Shown here one piece after another: positions 1-6,890 of a stretch of DNA of 9,069 bases. The notes beneath the pieces are model-generated. The model made no database searches, was not told the DNA's origin, and saw only the letters and a list, made by a program, of their open reading frames with translations. Location: NCBI GenBank assembly GCA_018065165.1, contig JAGHTV010000054.1:1-9069 (forward strand). The letters run 5' to 3'. Each line of letters begins with the position of its first letter. The first letter of the stretch is position 1. The position numbers and the translations under genes were made by a program. The DNA is from Candidatus Sodaliphilus fimicaballi (lineage in GTDB: Bacteria; Bacteroidota; Bacteroidia; Bacteroidales; Muribaculaceae).

Positions 1-268
1 CTATAACACCAAAGTTGCTCACACGACTCTGGTCATTCATGCCGGCACCAGTAAAGAACGACAGGAATGACAGTGCGAGATATATCGCAGTCAACGAGCA
101 TATTATGGCAAAAATGATGCGTGTGCGTCCATTCTTAAAGAACGCTCCAAATCGCTGCAAAACAGTCTCGTTGTGAGCAGTATCTTTGGGCCTCAGGTCA
201 TTACTTTTCTTTTCGTCGTGACCTTTAGTTGCATTGGCAATGTTGGGGTTATATGTTTCGTTATTCAT
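1..268 (-). CDS. ftsK: DNA translocase FtsK, N-terminal fragment (gene continues past left edge)
   Basis: Reverse-strand ORF starting at the ATG at 268-266 and still open at base 1, so only the first 89 residues are visible. Residues 1-45 are hydrophilic and rich in Asn, Lys and Asp. Residues about 50-72 form a hydrophobic membrane segment (RIIFAIICSLTAIYLALSFL), followed by FFTGAGMNDQS. This resembles the N-terminus of Bacteroidota FtsK, where a first transmembrane helix is followed by an FFTGAADQS-like motif. FtsK anchors at the division septum and pumps DNA to clear and resolve chromosomes; its motor domain lies outside the window. It is the last visible gene of the dxs-trkA-trkH run, 33 nt after trkH, with no promoter seen in the gap. 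No strong ribosome binding site is visible, which is usual in this phylum. The assignment rests on a short stretch; another N-terminally anchored membrane protein is possible. Confidence 0.72.
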   Translation of the reverse strand, partial: MNNETYNPNIANATKGHDEKKSNDLRPKDTAHNETVLQRFGAFFKNGRTRIIFAIICSLTAIYLALSFLSFFTGAGMNDQSRVSNFGVI

Positions 269-301
269 CGTTATATAGAGTTTTATCGTTTATTATCGTG
301 T

Positions 302-1792
302 TTAATCTTTTATCCAGAATCGACGGGTAAAGAGGACAAGAACTGTAAACAATTCAAGACGACCTACCACCATTTCAAATGCCAATACCCACTTACAAAG
401 ATCGGGCAAGTTGGCAAACTTATCGATACCACCAGTCATCTCGCCATAACCAAAACCAATGTTGCTGATGGCAGAAAGTGAATTGAACATGGCATCAAAA
501 GCGGGCATTCCATACAATGTAAGTATTACCGCAACAGCAACCAGGATAAAGACATATAGTGCCAAGAATGCAAGCACCTTGTCAATTACGCCTCGTGATA
601 CCGACTTGTTGTTAAGTCTAATAGCGGTAACTGCATTGGGATTGACAGCTTTATACAACTCGTTGCGTACATACTTGAACAATACAATGAAACGGTCAAT
701 CTTGGCACCACCCGATGTAGAACCTGCCATGCCACCAAAGAACATAAGCATAAGCAACAAGAAGAATATGAACTGTCCAGATTCCTCATAGTCAATACTA
801 GAGAAACCAGTAGAAGTAATAGCAGAGATGGTATCAAATATAGAGTATAGGATACTGTCAGAAATCGTGTCGCAGAAGCCCATGTACTGCACACGGCAGA
901 AGATGGCAATAGAGCCAAATATAATGACACCCAGGTACCAACGCAGTACAGCATTCTTGTATACCAATTTCCAGTTGCGCTCGGCAAACAGAGTATATAT
1001 AACCGAGAAATTGATACCGCACATTAACATAAACGAAATGATTACTGCATCAGAATAATAATCGTGCCAGTAATGCAGTCCATCGTTCATGGTTGAAAAA
1101 CCACCAGTTGATACCGTACTCAATGTGTGACAAATCGAGTCAAACCAATTCATTGGACCCAACAACAACAACCCAAACATAATAACCGTCATTGTAATGT
1201 AAATGGTCCACATGCTCTTAGCAGTTTGGCTCACGCGTGGGCGTACACGCTCGTGAGTGATACCGGTCACTTCACTACTGAATAATGTAACACCGCCCTT
1301 ATAGTTGAGCATAGGCAACACAGCCAGAGTAAACAAGATGATACCCATACCACCTACCCACTGGCTGAGAGAACGCCAGAAGACAATGCCTCGAGGCAGG
1401 GCTTCAACATCGCTAATCACCGATGCACCTGTTGTAGTAAAGCCCGACATGGTCTCGAAGAATGCATCGGTAATGCCATCTACTGTAGAAGAAAACAGCA
1501 ATGGCAACATGCCAAACAGCGAGAACACAAACCACACACTAGAAGTGAGAAGCAAGCCCTCACGCTTGTGCATAGTAGAATTGCGGTACTTATTACGGAA
1601 ACCATAAGTGAGCAGCAATCCCACAGTTATTGTAATAGCTACTGTCTTTAAGAATGCCGTGGCAATACCAGTCTCACCATAATACAGCGAGACTCCTGCG
1701 GGCAAAGCAAGGAAGAAGCTCTCAATGACGAGAAGCCATCCCAGTACTCGCAGTACCATTACATAGTTTATGCTATATGCAAAGCGGCTCAT
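302..1792 (-). CDS. trkH: TrkH-family potassium channel/transporter subunit
   Basis: A 496-residue polytopic membrane protein of normal TrkH length. It forms the K+ pore of the Trk uptake system in the inner membrane. All four pore-loop filter regions of the SKT superfamily are visible: TTTGAS (119-124), STGGFST (228-234), TSTGFSS (326-332) and SNIGFGYG (443-450). The intramembrane gating-loop motif GGMAGSTSGGAK (353-364) and the C-terminal MVVGRLELFT (474-483) are also present. I chose the ATG at 1792-1790. A TTG three bases upstream would add one residue, but the ATG forms a TGATG stop-start overlap with trkA, which implies translational coupling. Being directly downstream of trkA, its cytoplasmic regulator, fits the pair acting as one complex. 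No truncation or frameshift is seen. TrkH versus the KtrB branch is decided by length and by the TrkA partner having two tandem RCK units. Confidence 0.95.
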   Translation of the reverse strand: MSRFAYSINYVMVLRVLGWLLVIESFFLALPAGVSLYYGETGIATAFLKTVAITITVGLLLTYGFRNKYRNSTMHKREGLLLTSSVWFVFSLFGMLPLLFSSTVDGITDAFFETMSGFTTTGASVISDVEALPRGIVFWRSLSQWVGGMGIILFTLAVLPMLNYKGGVTLFSSEVTGITHERVRPRVSQTAKSMWTIYITMTVIMFGLLLLGPMNWFDSICHTLSTVSTGGFSTMNDGLHYWHDYYSDAVIISFMLMCGINFSVIYTLFAERNWKLVYKNAVLRWYLGVIIFGSIAIFCRVQYMGFCDTISDSILYSIFDTISAITSTGFSSIDYEESGQFIFFLLLMLMFFGGMAGSTSGGAKIDRFIVLFKYVRNELYKAVNPNAVTAIRLNNKSVSRGVIDKVLAFLALYVFILVAVAVILTLYGMPAFDAMFNSLSAISNIGFGYGEMTGGIDKFANLPDLCKWVLAFEMVVGRLELFTVLVLFTRRFWIKD

Positions 1793-3123
1793 CAATTAAA
1801 TATCTTTTCAATTTTGTGAATGCGACCAGCAAGACAGAATACAACCACATGGTCGCCCGCCTTGAAGCGCGTATTACCAGTAACTAGTTGTCCCTCGCCG
1901 TCACGAACAAGGCCTGCGATTGTCATATCGCTACCCAGACGCAAGTTCTTCACATCGTCGCGAGTAATCTTAGAACCTTCTTTCACCACAAGTTCGGCAA
2001 CTTCGGCATCGGCTAATGCAAGACTCTTGGCATTTTCCTCGTCGCTATCAAGCATAATCTGGAAAATGCGACTAGAAGCCAACAGTTTCTTGTTGATAAT
2101 TGTACCAATGTTAAGTGCCTCGGCCTCGTTGAAGTATCGCAAATTCTCGACCTGAGCAATTGTCTTGCGTATGCCATGCTCCTTTGCCATCATACATCCA
2201 AGTATGTTAGCTTCGCTAGTATCGGTCAATGCAACAAATACATCATAGTCAGATATACCCTCTTCCTCAAGGAAATCAGTATCGCGAGAATCTCCATTGA
2301 CTACCGAACAGTTAGGATACCTGTCGGCCAGTTCCTGGCAACGGTCATAGTCCTGCTCAAGAATCTTGAACTTATACTTTGATGGTGCATTCATAAGAAG
2401 TTCCTCAGTGATAATACCACCACCCATAACAAGAACCTTTGTCACATCAATCGCTTTCTTGCCACACAGTTCCATGACCTCACTAATGTGGTCGTGAGTA
2501 GTGGCAATGTAAACGATGTCGTTGTCACAGATATAATCGTTACCACTAGGGATGATGGTCTCACGATTACGCTTTATGGCCGAGATGTGCATCTTATTAG
2601 ACACATTACTCAATTTCTTGAGCTGGTTACCTACCAAAATTGAATTGCTTCTTATCTTAACACCCACAACAATCAGTTCGCCATCAAAGAGTTCAAACCA
2701 GTTGCGTACCCAAGGGCGTTTCAGGGCACTCATCATCTCGCGAGCGGCTAGGTACTCGGGGTAAATCAAGTGATCTATACCACGAGATACAAAGAAGTCG
2801 CGGTTTTCCTTGCTCAAGTAGTCAGAGTTATCGATGCGGGCTACAGTCCGCTTGGCACCTGCGTTCTTGGCAAGTGAGCAAGCAAGAATGTTACGAGCCT
2901 CATAGGGAGTTACAGCAATGAAAATGTCGGCACGCGAAACGCCTACATTCTCAAGGTCGGCAAACGAAGTAGCACTACCATGATATGTCATGAGGTTATA
3001 ATCCTCAAGAGTCCTGAGCTTACGCTCATCGTTGTCCATGATGATAATGTCTTGTTCCTCGTCACTAAGCATCTTGGCCAAGTGAGTGCCAACTTCTCCG
3101 GCACCAGCAATAACTATTTTCAT
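1792..3123 (-). CDS. trkA: Trk system potassium uptake regulator TrkA (tandem RCK protein)
   Basis: A 443-residue cytoplasmic protein with the full tandem TrkA layout: RCK_N (about 1-120), RCK_C (about 135-217), second RCK_N (about 228-345) and second RCK_C (about 365-443). The first Rossmann unit has the dinucleotide motif GAGEVG (7-12) and the acidic residue D30 at the end of the second strand, so it should bind NAD(H) or a similar nucleotide. The second unit has GGGIIT (234-239), which lacks the last glycine, and E256 at the acidic position, so its nucleotide binding may differ. From memory this degenerate second motif is usual in Bacteroidota TrkA. TrkA forms the gating ring under TrkH and couples ligand state to K+ uptake. 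It starts at an ATG 19 nt after the dxs stop and overlaps trkH by one base at TGATG, so dxs, trkA and trkH are probably one transcript. Confidence 0.95.
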   Translation of the reverse strand: MKIVIAGAGEVGTHLAKMLSDEEQDIIIMDNDERKLRTLEDYNLMTYHGSATSFADLENVGVSRADIFIAVTPYEARNILACSLAKNAGAKRTVARIDNSDYLSKENRDFFVSRGIDHLIYPEYLAAREMMSALKRPWVRNWFELFDGELIVVGVKIRSNSILVGNQLKKLSNVSNKMHISAIKRNRETIIPSGNDYICDNDIVYIATTHDHISEVMELCGKKAIDVTKVLVMGGGIITEELLMNAPSKYKFKILEQDYDRCQELADRYPNCSVVNGDSRDTDFLEEEGISDYDVFVALTDTSEANILGCMMAKEHGIRKTIAQVENLRYFNEAEALNIGTIINKKLLASSRIFQIMLDSDEENAKSLALADAEVAELVVKEGSKITRDDVKNLRLGSDMTIAGLVRDGEGQLVTGNTRFKAGDHVVVFCLAGRIHKIEKIFN

Positions 3124-3142
3124 ATCTTGAAATCAGGTTCAA

Positions 3143-5053
3143 TCAATACAAATTCTTAACCGTCGACATAATTGAGTCAACATCAATACCACACTTGCTC
3201 TGCTGCTGCGATACCGTACCCTGGTCGATAAACAGGTCGTTTACGCCAAGACGAGTCAATGTGCACTCGCCATGCGACTGAGCCACAAGCTCGGCAACAG
3301 CACTACACAGACCACCCATCACTGTTCCATCCTCGATGGTCACGATGTGCTTGTGAGTAGCAATCATCTCTTTGACAAGCGATTCGTCAAGAGGTTTAAG
3401 GTAAATCATATCGCAATGTGTTGCATTAATTCCCTCTTCAGCCAGGCGATCAAGGGCCTTAATGACATTGTTGCCAATGTTACCTAAACTCAAGACCGCA
3501 ACATTCTCGCCACGACGCAAAACTCGTCCCTTGCCCACGGGCAACTCCTTCATCTCGTTGTGCCAGTCGACAAGGACACCATTGCCACGAGGATAGCGAA
3601 TGGCAAACGGACCCTTGCCCTCGAGTTGTGAAGTATACATGAGGTCACGCAAGTCGTGCTCGTTGATAGGAGCCGAGACAACCATGCCAGGAATGCAACG
3701 CAGATAGGCCAAGTCAAAGAGTCCATGATGAGTGACACCATCCTCGCCAACAAGACCACCGCGATCTATACAGAAAGTAACTGGCAACCCGGCAATGGCA
3801 ACATCGTGAATAATATTGTCATAACCACGCTGCAAGAACGAACTGTATATTGCAACAAATGGGTGTAATCCATCTTTAGCGAGACCTCCAGCAAATGTAA
3901 CGGCATGTCCCTCGCTAATACCCACATCAAAGGTGCGGGCAGGATAAGCCTCTTGCAACATCGTAATAGAGGTTCCTCCGGGCATTGCCGCAGTGATGCC
4001 CACAATTTTATCATTAGCGTCGGCAAGTTCGACAAGGGTCTTACCAAACACATCTTGGTACTTAAGCGGCTTGCCTGTAGTATCGCTCTTTACACGCTCG
4101 CCTGTCTCCTCGTTGAACTTACCGGGAGCATGCCATGTAGTAGGATCTTTCTCGGCAGGTTCATATCCCTTGCCCTTAATGGTGTGCAAGTGAATGAGTT
4201 TGGGACCTGTCATGTCCTTTATTTCGTTGAAGGTCTTAACAAGCTTTATAACATCGTGGCCATCAAATGGACCAAAGTAGCGTATATTAAGTCCTTCAAA
4301 AATATTTTGCTGTCCTGTAAGCAATGACTTCATTGCATTGTTGAATCTAAGCACAATGCCCTTGCCGCTATCTCCTATCACACCATGACGACGCATAAAC
4401 TGATATGACTTATAACGCAGGTTGTTATAACGCTTAGAAGTGGACATATTAGTGATATAATGACTCAAAGCACCCACGGGCCGATCTATCGACATATCGT
4501 TGTCGTTGAGCACGATAAGCAAGTTGTTGTCCTGCATCGCTGCATTGTTGATGCCCTCAAAAGCCAAGCCTCCGCTAATCGAAGCATCGCCAATCACAGC
4601 TACCACCTTACGCTCATCGTTGCCACTAAGTTTGCTTGCAACCGACATTCCCAATGCAGCCGAGATAGAATTAGAAGCATGTCCTGCAATGAAAGTGTCA
4701 TACTCGCTCTCGCTGGGATTGGGAAAACCACTCAATCCATCCATAGTGCGATTCTTGTTGAACATGTCGCGACGACCTGTGAGAATCTTGTGTGCATATG
4801 CCTGGTGTCCAACATCCCACACGATGCGGTCATAGGGAGTATCGAGCACATAATGCAATGCTACGACTATCTCAACAGCACCCATGCTTGAAGCAAAGTG
4901 ACCTGGGTTGGTAGATGTCTCGTGAACGATAAAACGACGCAACTCGTCACACACCTGTGGCAGTTTCTCGACAGGCAATTTCTTCAAGTCGGCGGGGCTG
5001 TCAATGTTGGCGAGCAGCGGGAAGTTTTGCTGTATATATTCGTTTTCGGTCAT
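3143..5053 (-). CDS. dxs: 1-deoxy-D-xylulose-5-phosphate synthase
   Basis: A 636-residue cytosolic, thiamine-diphosphate-dependent enzyme. It condenses pyruvate with glyceraldehyde 3-phosphate, the first step of the MEP isoprenoid pathway, and also supplies thiamine and pyridoxal precursors in some bacteria. Visible motifs: NPGHFASSMG with H52; WDVGHQAYAHKILTGRR (79-95); the ThDP/metal motif IGDASISGG (154-162) with D156, paired with LND (N183); DVGISEGHAVTFAGG (376-390) with the ThDP-activating glutamate E381; YSSFLQRGYDN (403-413) with R409; DGVTHHG (438-444) with H442; RYPRGN (486-491). These cover the ThDP-binding N-terminal domain, the pyrimidine-binding domain and the transketolase C-terminal domain. 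GDAS and SEGH replace the GDGA and AEQH of E. coli, which to my knowledge is common in Bacteroidota. It is the first gene of the dxs-trkA-trkH-ftsK run and probably uses the -7 box at 5181-5188. Confidence 0.97.
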   Translation of the reverse strand: MTENEYIQQNFPLLANIDSPADLKKLPVEKLPQVCDELRRFIVHETSTNPGHFASSMGAVEIVVALHYVLDTPYDRIVWDVGHQAYAHKILTGRRDMFNKNRTMDGLSGFPNPSESEYDTFIAGHASNSISAALGMSVASKLSGNDERKVVAVIGDASISGGLAFEGINNAAMQDNNLLIVLNDNDMSIDRPVGALSHYITNMSTSKRYNNLRYKSYQFMRRHGVIGDSGKGIVLRFNNAMKSLLTGQQNIFEGLNIRYFGPFDGHDVIKLVKTFNEIKDMTGPKLIHLHTIKGKGYEPAEKDPTTWHAPGKFNEETGERVKSDTTGKPLKYQDVFGKTLVELADANDKIVGITAAMPGGTSITMLQEAYPARTFDVGISEGHAVTFAGGLAKDGLHPFVAIYSSFLQRGYDNIIHDVAIAGLPVTFCIDRGGLVGEDGVTHHGLFDLAYLRCIPGMVVSAPINEHDLRDLMYTSQLEGKGPFAIRYPRGNGVLVDWHNEMKELPVGKGRVLRRGENVAVLSLGNIGNNVIKALDRLAEEGINATHCDMIYLKPLDESLVKEMIATHKHIVTIEDGTVMGGLCSAVAELVAQSHGECTLTRLGVNDLFIDQGTVSQQQSKCGIDVDSIMSTVKNLY

Positions 5054-5180
5054 ATCTCAAATGAATTCTATTCTGTTGTTCGTTGTATGGGGTCCAAGCC
5101 TTATTTTCGCTATATAGGTGATAACCAGCGACAAACGCAAGAATGCGCATCTCGCCATCACACGGCGGCCCTATAAACTG

Positions 5181-5188
5181 CAAATTTA
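5181..5188 (-). promoter_or_regulatory. Candidate -7 promoter box for the dxs operon
   Basis: On the minus strand the bases read TAAATTTG, an exact match to the Bacteroidota sigma-ABfr -7 consensus TAnnTTTG. It sits in an AT-rich region about 130 nt upstream of the dxs ATG and downstream of the preceding gene's terminator. At the expected spacing of about 19-22 nt there is only a poor -33 match (TGGG around 5214-5211), so the call rests on the -7 box and its position. Initiation would be expected around 5173-5177. Confidence 0.45.
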
Positions 5189-5263
5189 CTAAATTTTCCC
5201 CATTCCACGACCCATTTTTACCATAAAGTTTCATAAAAATAAACAACCTCTTTTATCTACGAT

Positions 5264-5311
5264 AAAAAATATCCCCTCCGCGGCCCTAATTGCGATGGCC
5301 GTGAAGGGGAT
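5264..5311 (-). terminator. Rho-independent terminator of the YD-repeat-like gene
   Basis: On the minus strand a 15-position stem pairs 5311-5297 (ATCCCCTTCACGGCC) with 5285-5271 (GGCCGCGGAGGGGAT), with one mismatch and one G-U pair around an 11-nt loop. It is followed one base later by six T residues (5269-5264). It begins about 55 nt after the stop codon of the minus-strand gene ending at 5366. GC-rich stem plus T-tract on that strand makes it a strong intrinsic terminator, which would insulate the dxs operon from upstream transcription. Confidence 0.85.
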
Positions 5312-5365
5312 GATGAGATATATGTTCCCGCCCGATGACGGGGATCAACCAATGATAGCAAATGC

Positions 5366-6376
5366 TTAATAAGTGAACACGCGGGTGATGGTGGCAACCA
5401 CAAGTTTGCCCTGGGTGATGGTAGCGCGTGTCCAGTTGCCCTGGGCATCGCGGGTGTAAGCAACCTTGTAGGTCTTGGGGAGGCCCTTGCGAGTTACTCT
5501 CCACTTGCTGTTACACGTGTGGCGTGTCTTCACGCAACTGGTGATGTCGCCGTGGATATCGCGGGTGAAGGTCACCATATCCTTGAAGTATTCGGTGTCG
5601 TCCACGCCATCCTCCTCGACATATCCGGTGAAGCCCGACATGCGGTCGTATTCGTCGTAAGTATAGATGTACTTGGGTTCGTAACCGTCTTCGCGTGAAA
5701 TCTTGGTAATCAAGCCCTTAGCATTATAGAACACAAGACCCTGGAGTGCATTGGCCTCGGCCGACTCCAGTTCGCCCTGCGCATTGTAGCCGTAAGCGAT
5801 GTCTACCTGGTCCTTGAACGACTGCTGCTGCTGCCACTTGCCGCCCTCGAGCATGTACATGTTGAACACCTCCTTCAGCAGGTTACCGTTGTTATCGTAA
5901 ACATATCTTGTGATGTCCTTGCGGTCCTTGAAACCATAAGAAAACTGGGACTTGGAGAAACGGGTCATATAATCGATTTTGCCATTGGCGGTATAGGTCA
6001 CCTCTACCCTCTCCGGGGCCATGTCAAGTCCGCCCGCCTTGAAGGCAGGCACGGCGATGCGGCTTATATTGCAATCGGGGGTAAAGTACACGGTGTCGGG
6101 GTAAACGCCCTTGTCCTTGACGCCTACTAACCTGTTCATGACAACTTTCTGCACCATCTTGCGGGGAGATCCCTGCAGGTGCATCATGGTGCGCTGGTCG
6201 CGCTGCGGGGCAAAACGCAGGTCCACCGTGTTCATGAAGTAGCCGTCGGCAATCATGAGTTGGTCTACAGGCGAAACGACGTCGCTAAACAGCGCTATAC
6301 CCTGAGCACTGGCGTCTGCGCTTGAGCACATATACATGCCCGCAGCAATCATAGCAATAAAACTTTTCTTCATCAT
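5366..6376 (-). CDS. Secreted YD-repeat-like protein of unknown function
   Basis: A predicted exported protein of 336 residues. It starts with a signal peptide: MMKK, a hydrophobic core (residues 5-18) and a signal peptidase I-like site ADASA|QG (cleavage after about residue 25). The longer ORF to 6427 adds 17 residues that spoil the signal peptide, so I start at the ATG at 6376 (a second ATG follows at 6373). From about residue 126 there are six or seven degenerate tyrosine/glycine strand-turn units: VTYTANGKIDYMTR, YVYDNNGNLLKE (158-169), YGYNAQGELESAE (195-207), VFYNAKGLITKI, YTYDEYDRMSGF (238-249), VTFTRDIHGDITS and VAYTRDAQGNWTRATI (305-320). These resemble RHS/YD repeats and the beta-rich domains of many Bacteroidales exported proteins. 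No lipobox, toxin domain or sorting domain is seen. The function is unknown; location in the periplasm or outside the cell is inferred. The coding sequence looks richer in G+C than the trk genes, and a strong terminator follows. Confidence 0.8.
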   Translation of the reverse strand: MMKKSFIAMIAAGMYMCSSADASAQGIALFSDVVSPVDQLMIADGYFMNTVDLRFAPQRDQRTMMHLQGSPRKMVQKVVMNRLVGVKDKGVYPDTVYFTPDCNISRIAVPAFKAGGLDMAPERVEVTYTANGKIDYMTRFSKSQFSYGFKDRKDITRYVYDNNGNLLKEVFNMYMLEGGKWQQQQSFKDQVDIAYGYNAQGELESAEANALQGLVFYNAKGLITKISREDGYEPKYIYTYDEYDRMSGFTGYVEEDGVDDTEYFKDMVTFTRDIHGDITSCVKTRHTCNSKWRVTRKGLPKTYKVAYTRDAQGNWTRATITQGKLVVATITRVFTY

Positions 6377-6401
6377 ATTGTATTTTATCGGGGTTAAATC
6401 A

Positions 6402-6422
6402 CAGCCTTGAAAACAAGGGCTG
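6402..6422. repeat. Inverted repeat (stem-loop) in the divergent promoter region
   Basis: CAGCCTTG (6402-6409) and CAAGGGCTG (6414-6422) are inverted copies around AAAA, differing by one bulged base. On the minus strand the structure would lie within the first 30 or so nucleotides of the YD-repeat-like gene's transcript if the candidate -7 box at 6436-6443 is used. It could be an RNA leader hairpin or a DNA operator; nothing in the sequence decides between these. Confidence 0.5.
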
Positions 6423-6435
6423 AACATTTCAGGTA

Positions 6436-6443
6436 CAAATATA
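6436..6443 (-). promoter_or_regulatory. Candidate -7 promoter box for the YD-repeat-like gene
   Basis: The minus strand reads TATATTTG, matching TAnnTTTG, in an AT-rich stretch 60 nt upstream of the chosen ATG. About 21 nt further upstream a TTAG (6468-6465) is a weak match to the -33 TTTG element. The predicted start is near 6428-6431, giving a leader of about 50-55 nt that includes the hairpin at 6402-6422. Confidence 0.5.
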
Positions 6444-6465
6444 ATATATTTCCACGACTTTTGCC

Positions 6466-6473
6466 TAACTTTG
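6466..6473 (+). promoter_or_regulatory. Candidate -7 promoter box for crcB-carbonic anhydrase
   Basis: TAACTTTG matches the Bacteroidota -7 consensus TAnnTTTG and lies 32 nt upstream of the crcB ATG, which would give a leader of roughly 25 nt. No good -33 TTTG is found at 19-21 nt spacing. It lies back to back with the opposite-strand box at 6436-6443, so the two promoters would share DNA and could affect one another. The short leader leaves no room for a fluoride riboswitch. Confidence 0.5.
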
Positions 6474-6505
6474 CATAAAATTTTTAAATCTATTGATTAC
6501 GACAG

Positions 6506-6886
6506 ATGTTTAAAGAGTTTTTGATAGTGGGCGCAGGCAGTTTCGTGGGTGGCGGACTGCGCTATGTTGTGGGTCGCCTGTGCTCGATGTGGCTGGCGTG
6601 GCTCGCATTTCCGATGGGTACATTCGTGGTAAACATCGTGGGATGCCTGCTCATAGGTTTCCTCTCGGGCCTGCAGTGGACTCAGGGGATGATGAACGAC
6701 AGTACCAAGTTGCTGCTTGTGACAGGTTTCTGCGGCGGTTTCACCACATTTTCCACCTTCATGAACGAGAATGCCACACTGGCACGCGACGGCAACATGA
6801 CCATGATGGCAGTGTACACGCTGGCGAGCATAGTAGTGGGCTTCCTGTGCGTGATTTTAGGCAACTATATATCTAAACAACTATAA
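6506..6886 (+). CDS. crcB: Fluoride ion channel CrcB/FluC
   Basis: A 126-residue protein with four hydrophobic segments (about 4-23, 34-56, 68-88, 100-122), the standard size for this family. It forms dual-topology dimers in the inner membrane that let fluoride out of the cell and so protect enolase and other enzymes. Hallmarks seen: GGGLRY (15-20) with R19; the second-helix motif PMGTFVVNIVGCLLIG (36-51) with pore-lining N43; and GFCGGFTTFSTF (74-85), containing the conserved phenylalanine pair (F79, F82), the threonine/serine pore residues and the break-forming glycines. It is a single complete gene, not a split pair, consistent with a homodimer. The start ATG is the first in frame after the candidate promoter. 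The carbonic anhydrase gene begins 4 nt after its stop, so the two are probably co-transcribed. Confidence 0.95.
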   Translation: MFKEFLIVGAGSFVGGGLRYVVGRLCSMWLAWLAFPMGTFVVNIVGCLLIGFLSGLQWTQGMMNDSTKLLLVTGFCGGFTTFSTFMNENATLARDGNMTMMAVYTLASIVVGFLCVILGNYISKQL

Positions 6887-6890
6887 GACT

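Larger units (their letters stand above)
5054..5365. other. Intergenic region between dxs and the YD-repeat-like gene
   Basis: These 312 bases hold no convincing gene. Reading leftward they contain a small hairpin (CCCG-ATGA-CGGG, 5331-5342), the intrinsic terminator of the upstream gene (5264-5311), an AT-rich stretch (about 5175-5263) with a candidate dxs promoter, and a dxs leader of about 120 nt. The leader contains two small stem-loops: CGCC/GGCG at 5153-5167 and CGCA/TGCG at 5136-5147. I recognise no riboswitch consensus, including no TPP (Thi-box) pattern, although dxs is ThDP-dependent. A reverse ORF starting at 5246 lies upstream of the candidate promoter and runs into dxs out of frame, so I do not call it. 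Confidence 0.6.

Noticed and set aside
2370..2430. Degenerate second nucleotide-binding motif of TrkA (GGGIIT) as a sign of a defective gene
   Set aside because: From memory the same degeneration is usual in Bacteroidota TrkA; the gene is full length with both RCK_C domains.
4550..4600. GDAS in place of GDGA at the DXS metal/ThDP motif as an inactive enzyme
   Set aside because: The aspartate, the paired asparagine, the histidine and the activating glutamate are all present, and this variant is, to my knowledge, common in the phylum.
5001..5246. 81-residue minus-strand ORF starting MFIFMKLYGKNG
   Set aside because: It overlaps the start of dxs out of frame, begins upstream of the likely dxs promoter, spans the AT-rich promoter region and shows no recognisable domain.
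5821..5833. Short CTG/CAG-type triplet run
   Set aside because: It encodes the four glutamines of KWQQQQ in the YD-repeat-like protein and is too short to be a meaningful repeat.
5366..6376. RHS/YD polymorphic toxin
   Set aside because: The protein is short, has a signal peptide, lacks the RHS core signature and a C-terminal toxin domain, and has no immunity gene beside it.
6377..6427. Seventeen-residue N-terminal extension of the YD-repeat-like protein
   Set aside because: It would bury the signal peptide behind a non-hydrophobic stretch and start within the predicted transcription start and leader hairpin region; the ATG at 6376 begins a clean signal peptide.
6374..6505. Possible fluoride riboswitch upstream of crcB
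   Set aside because: No crcB-motif-like conserved core is visible, and the candidate promoter leaves only about 25 nt of leader.
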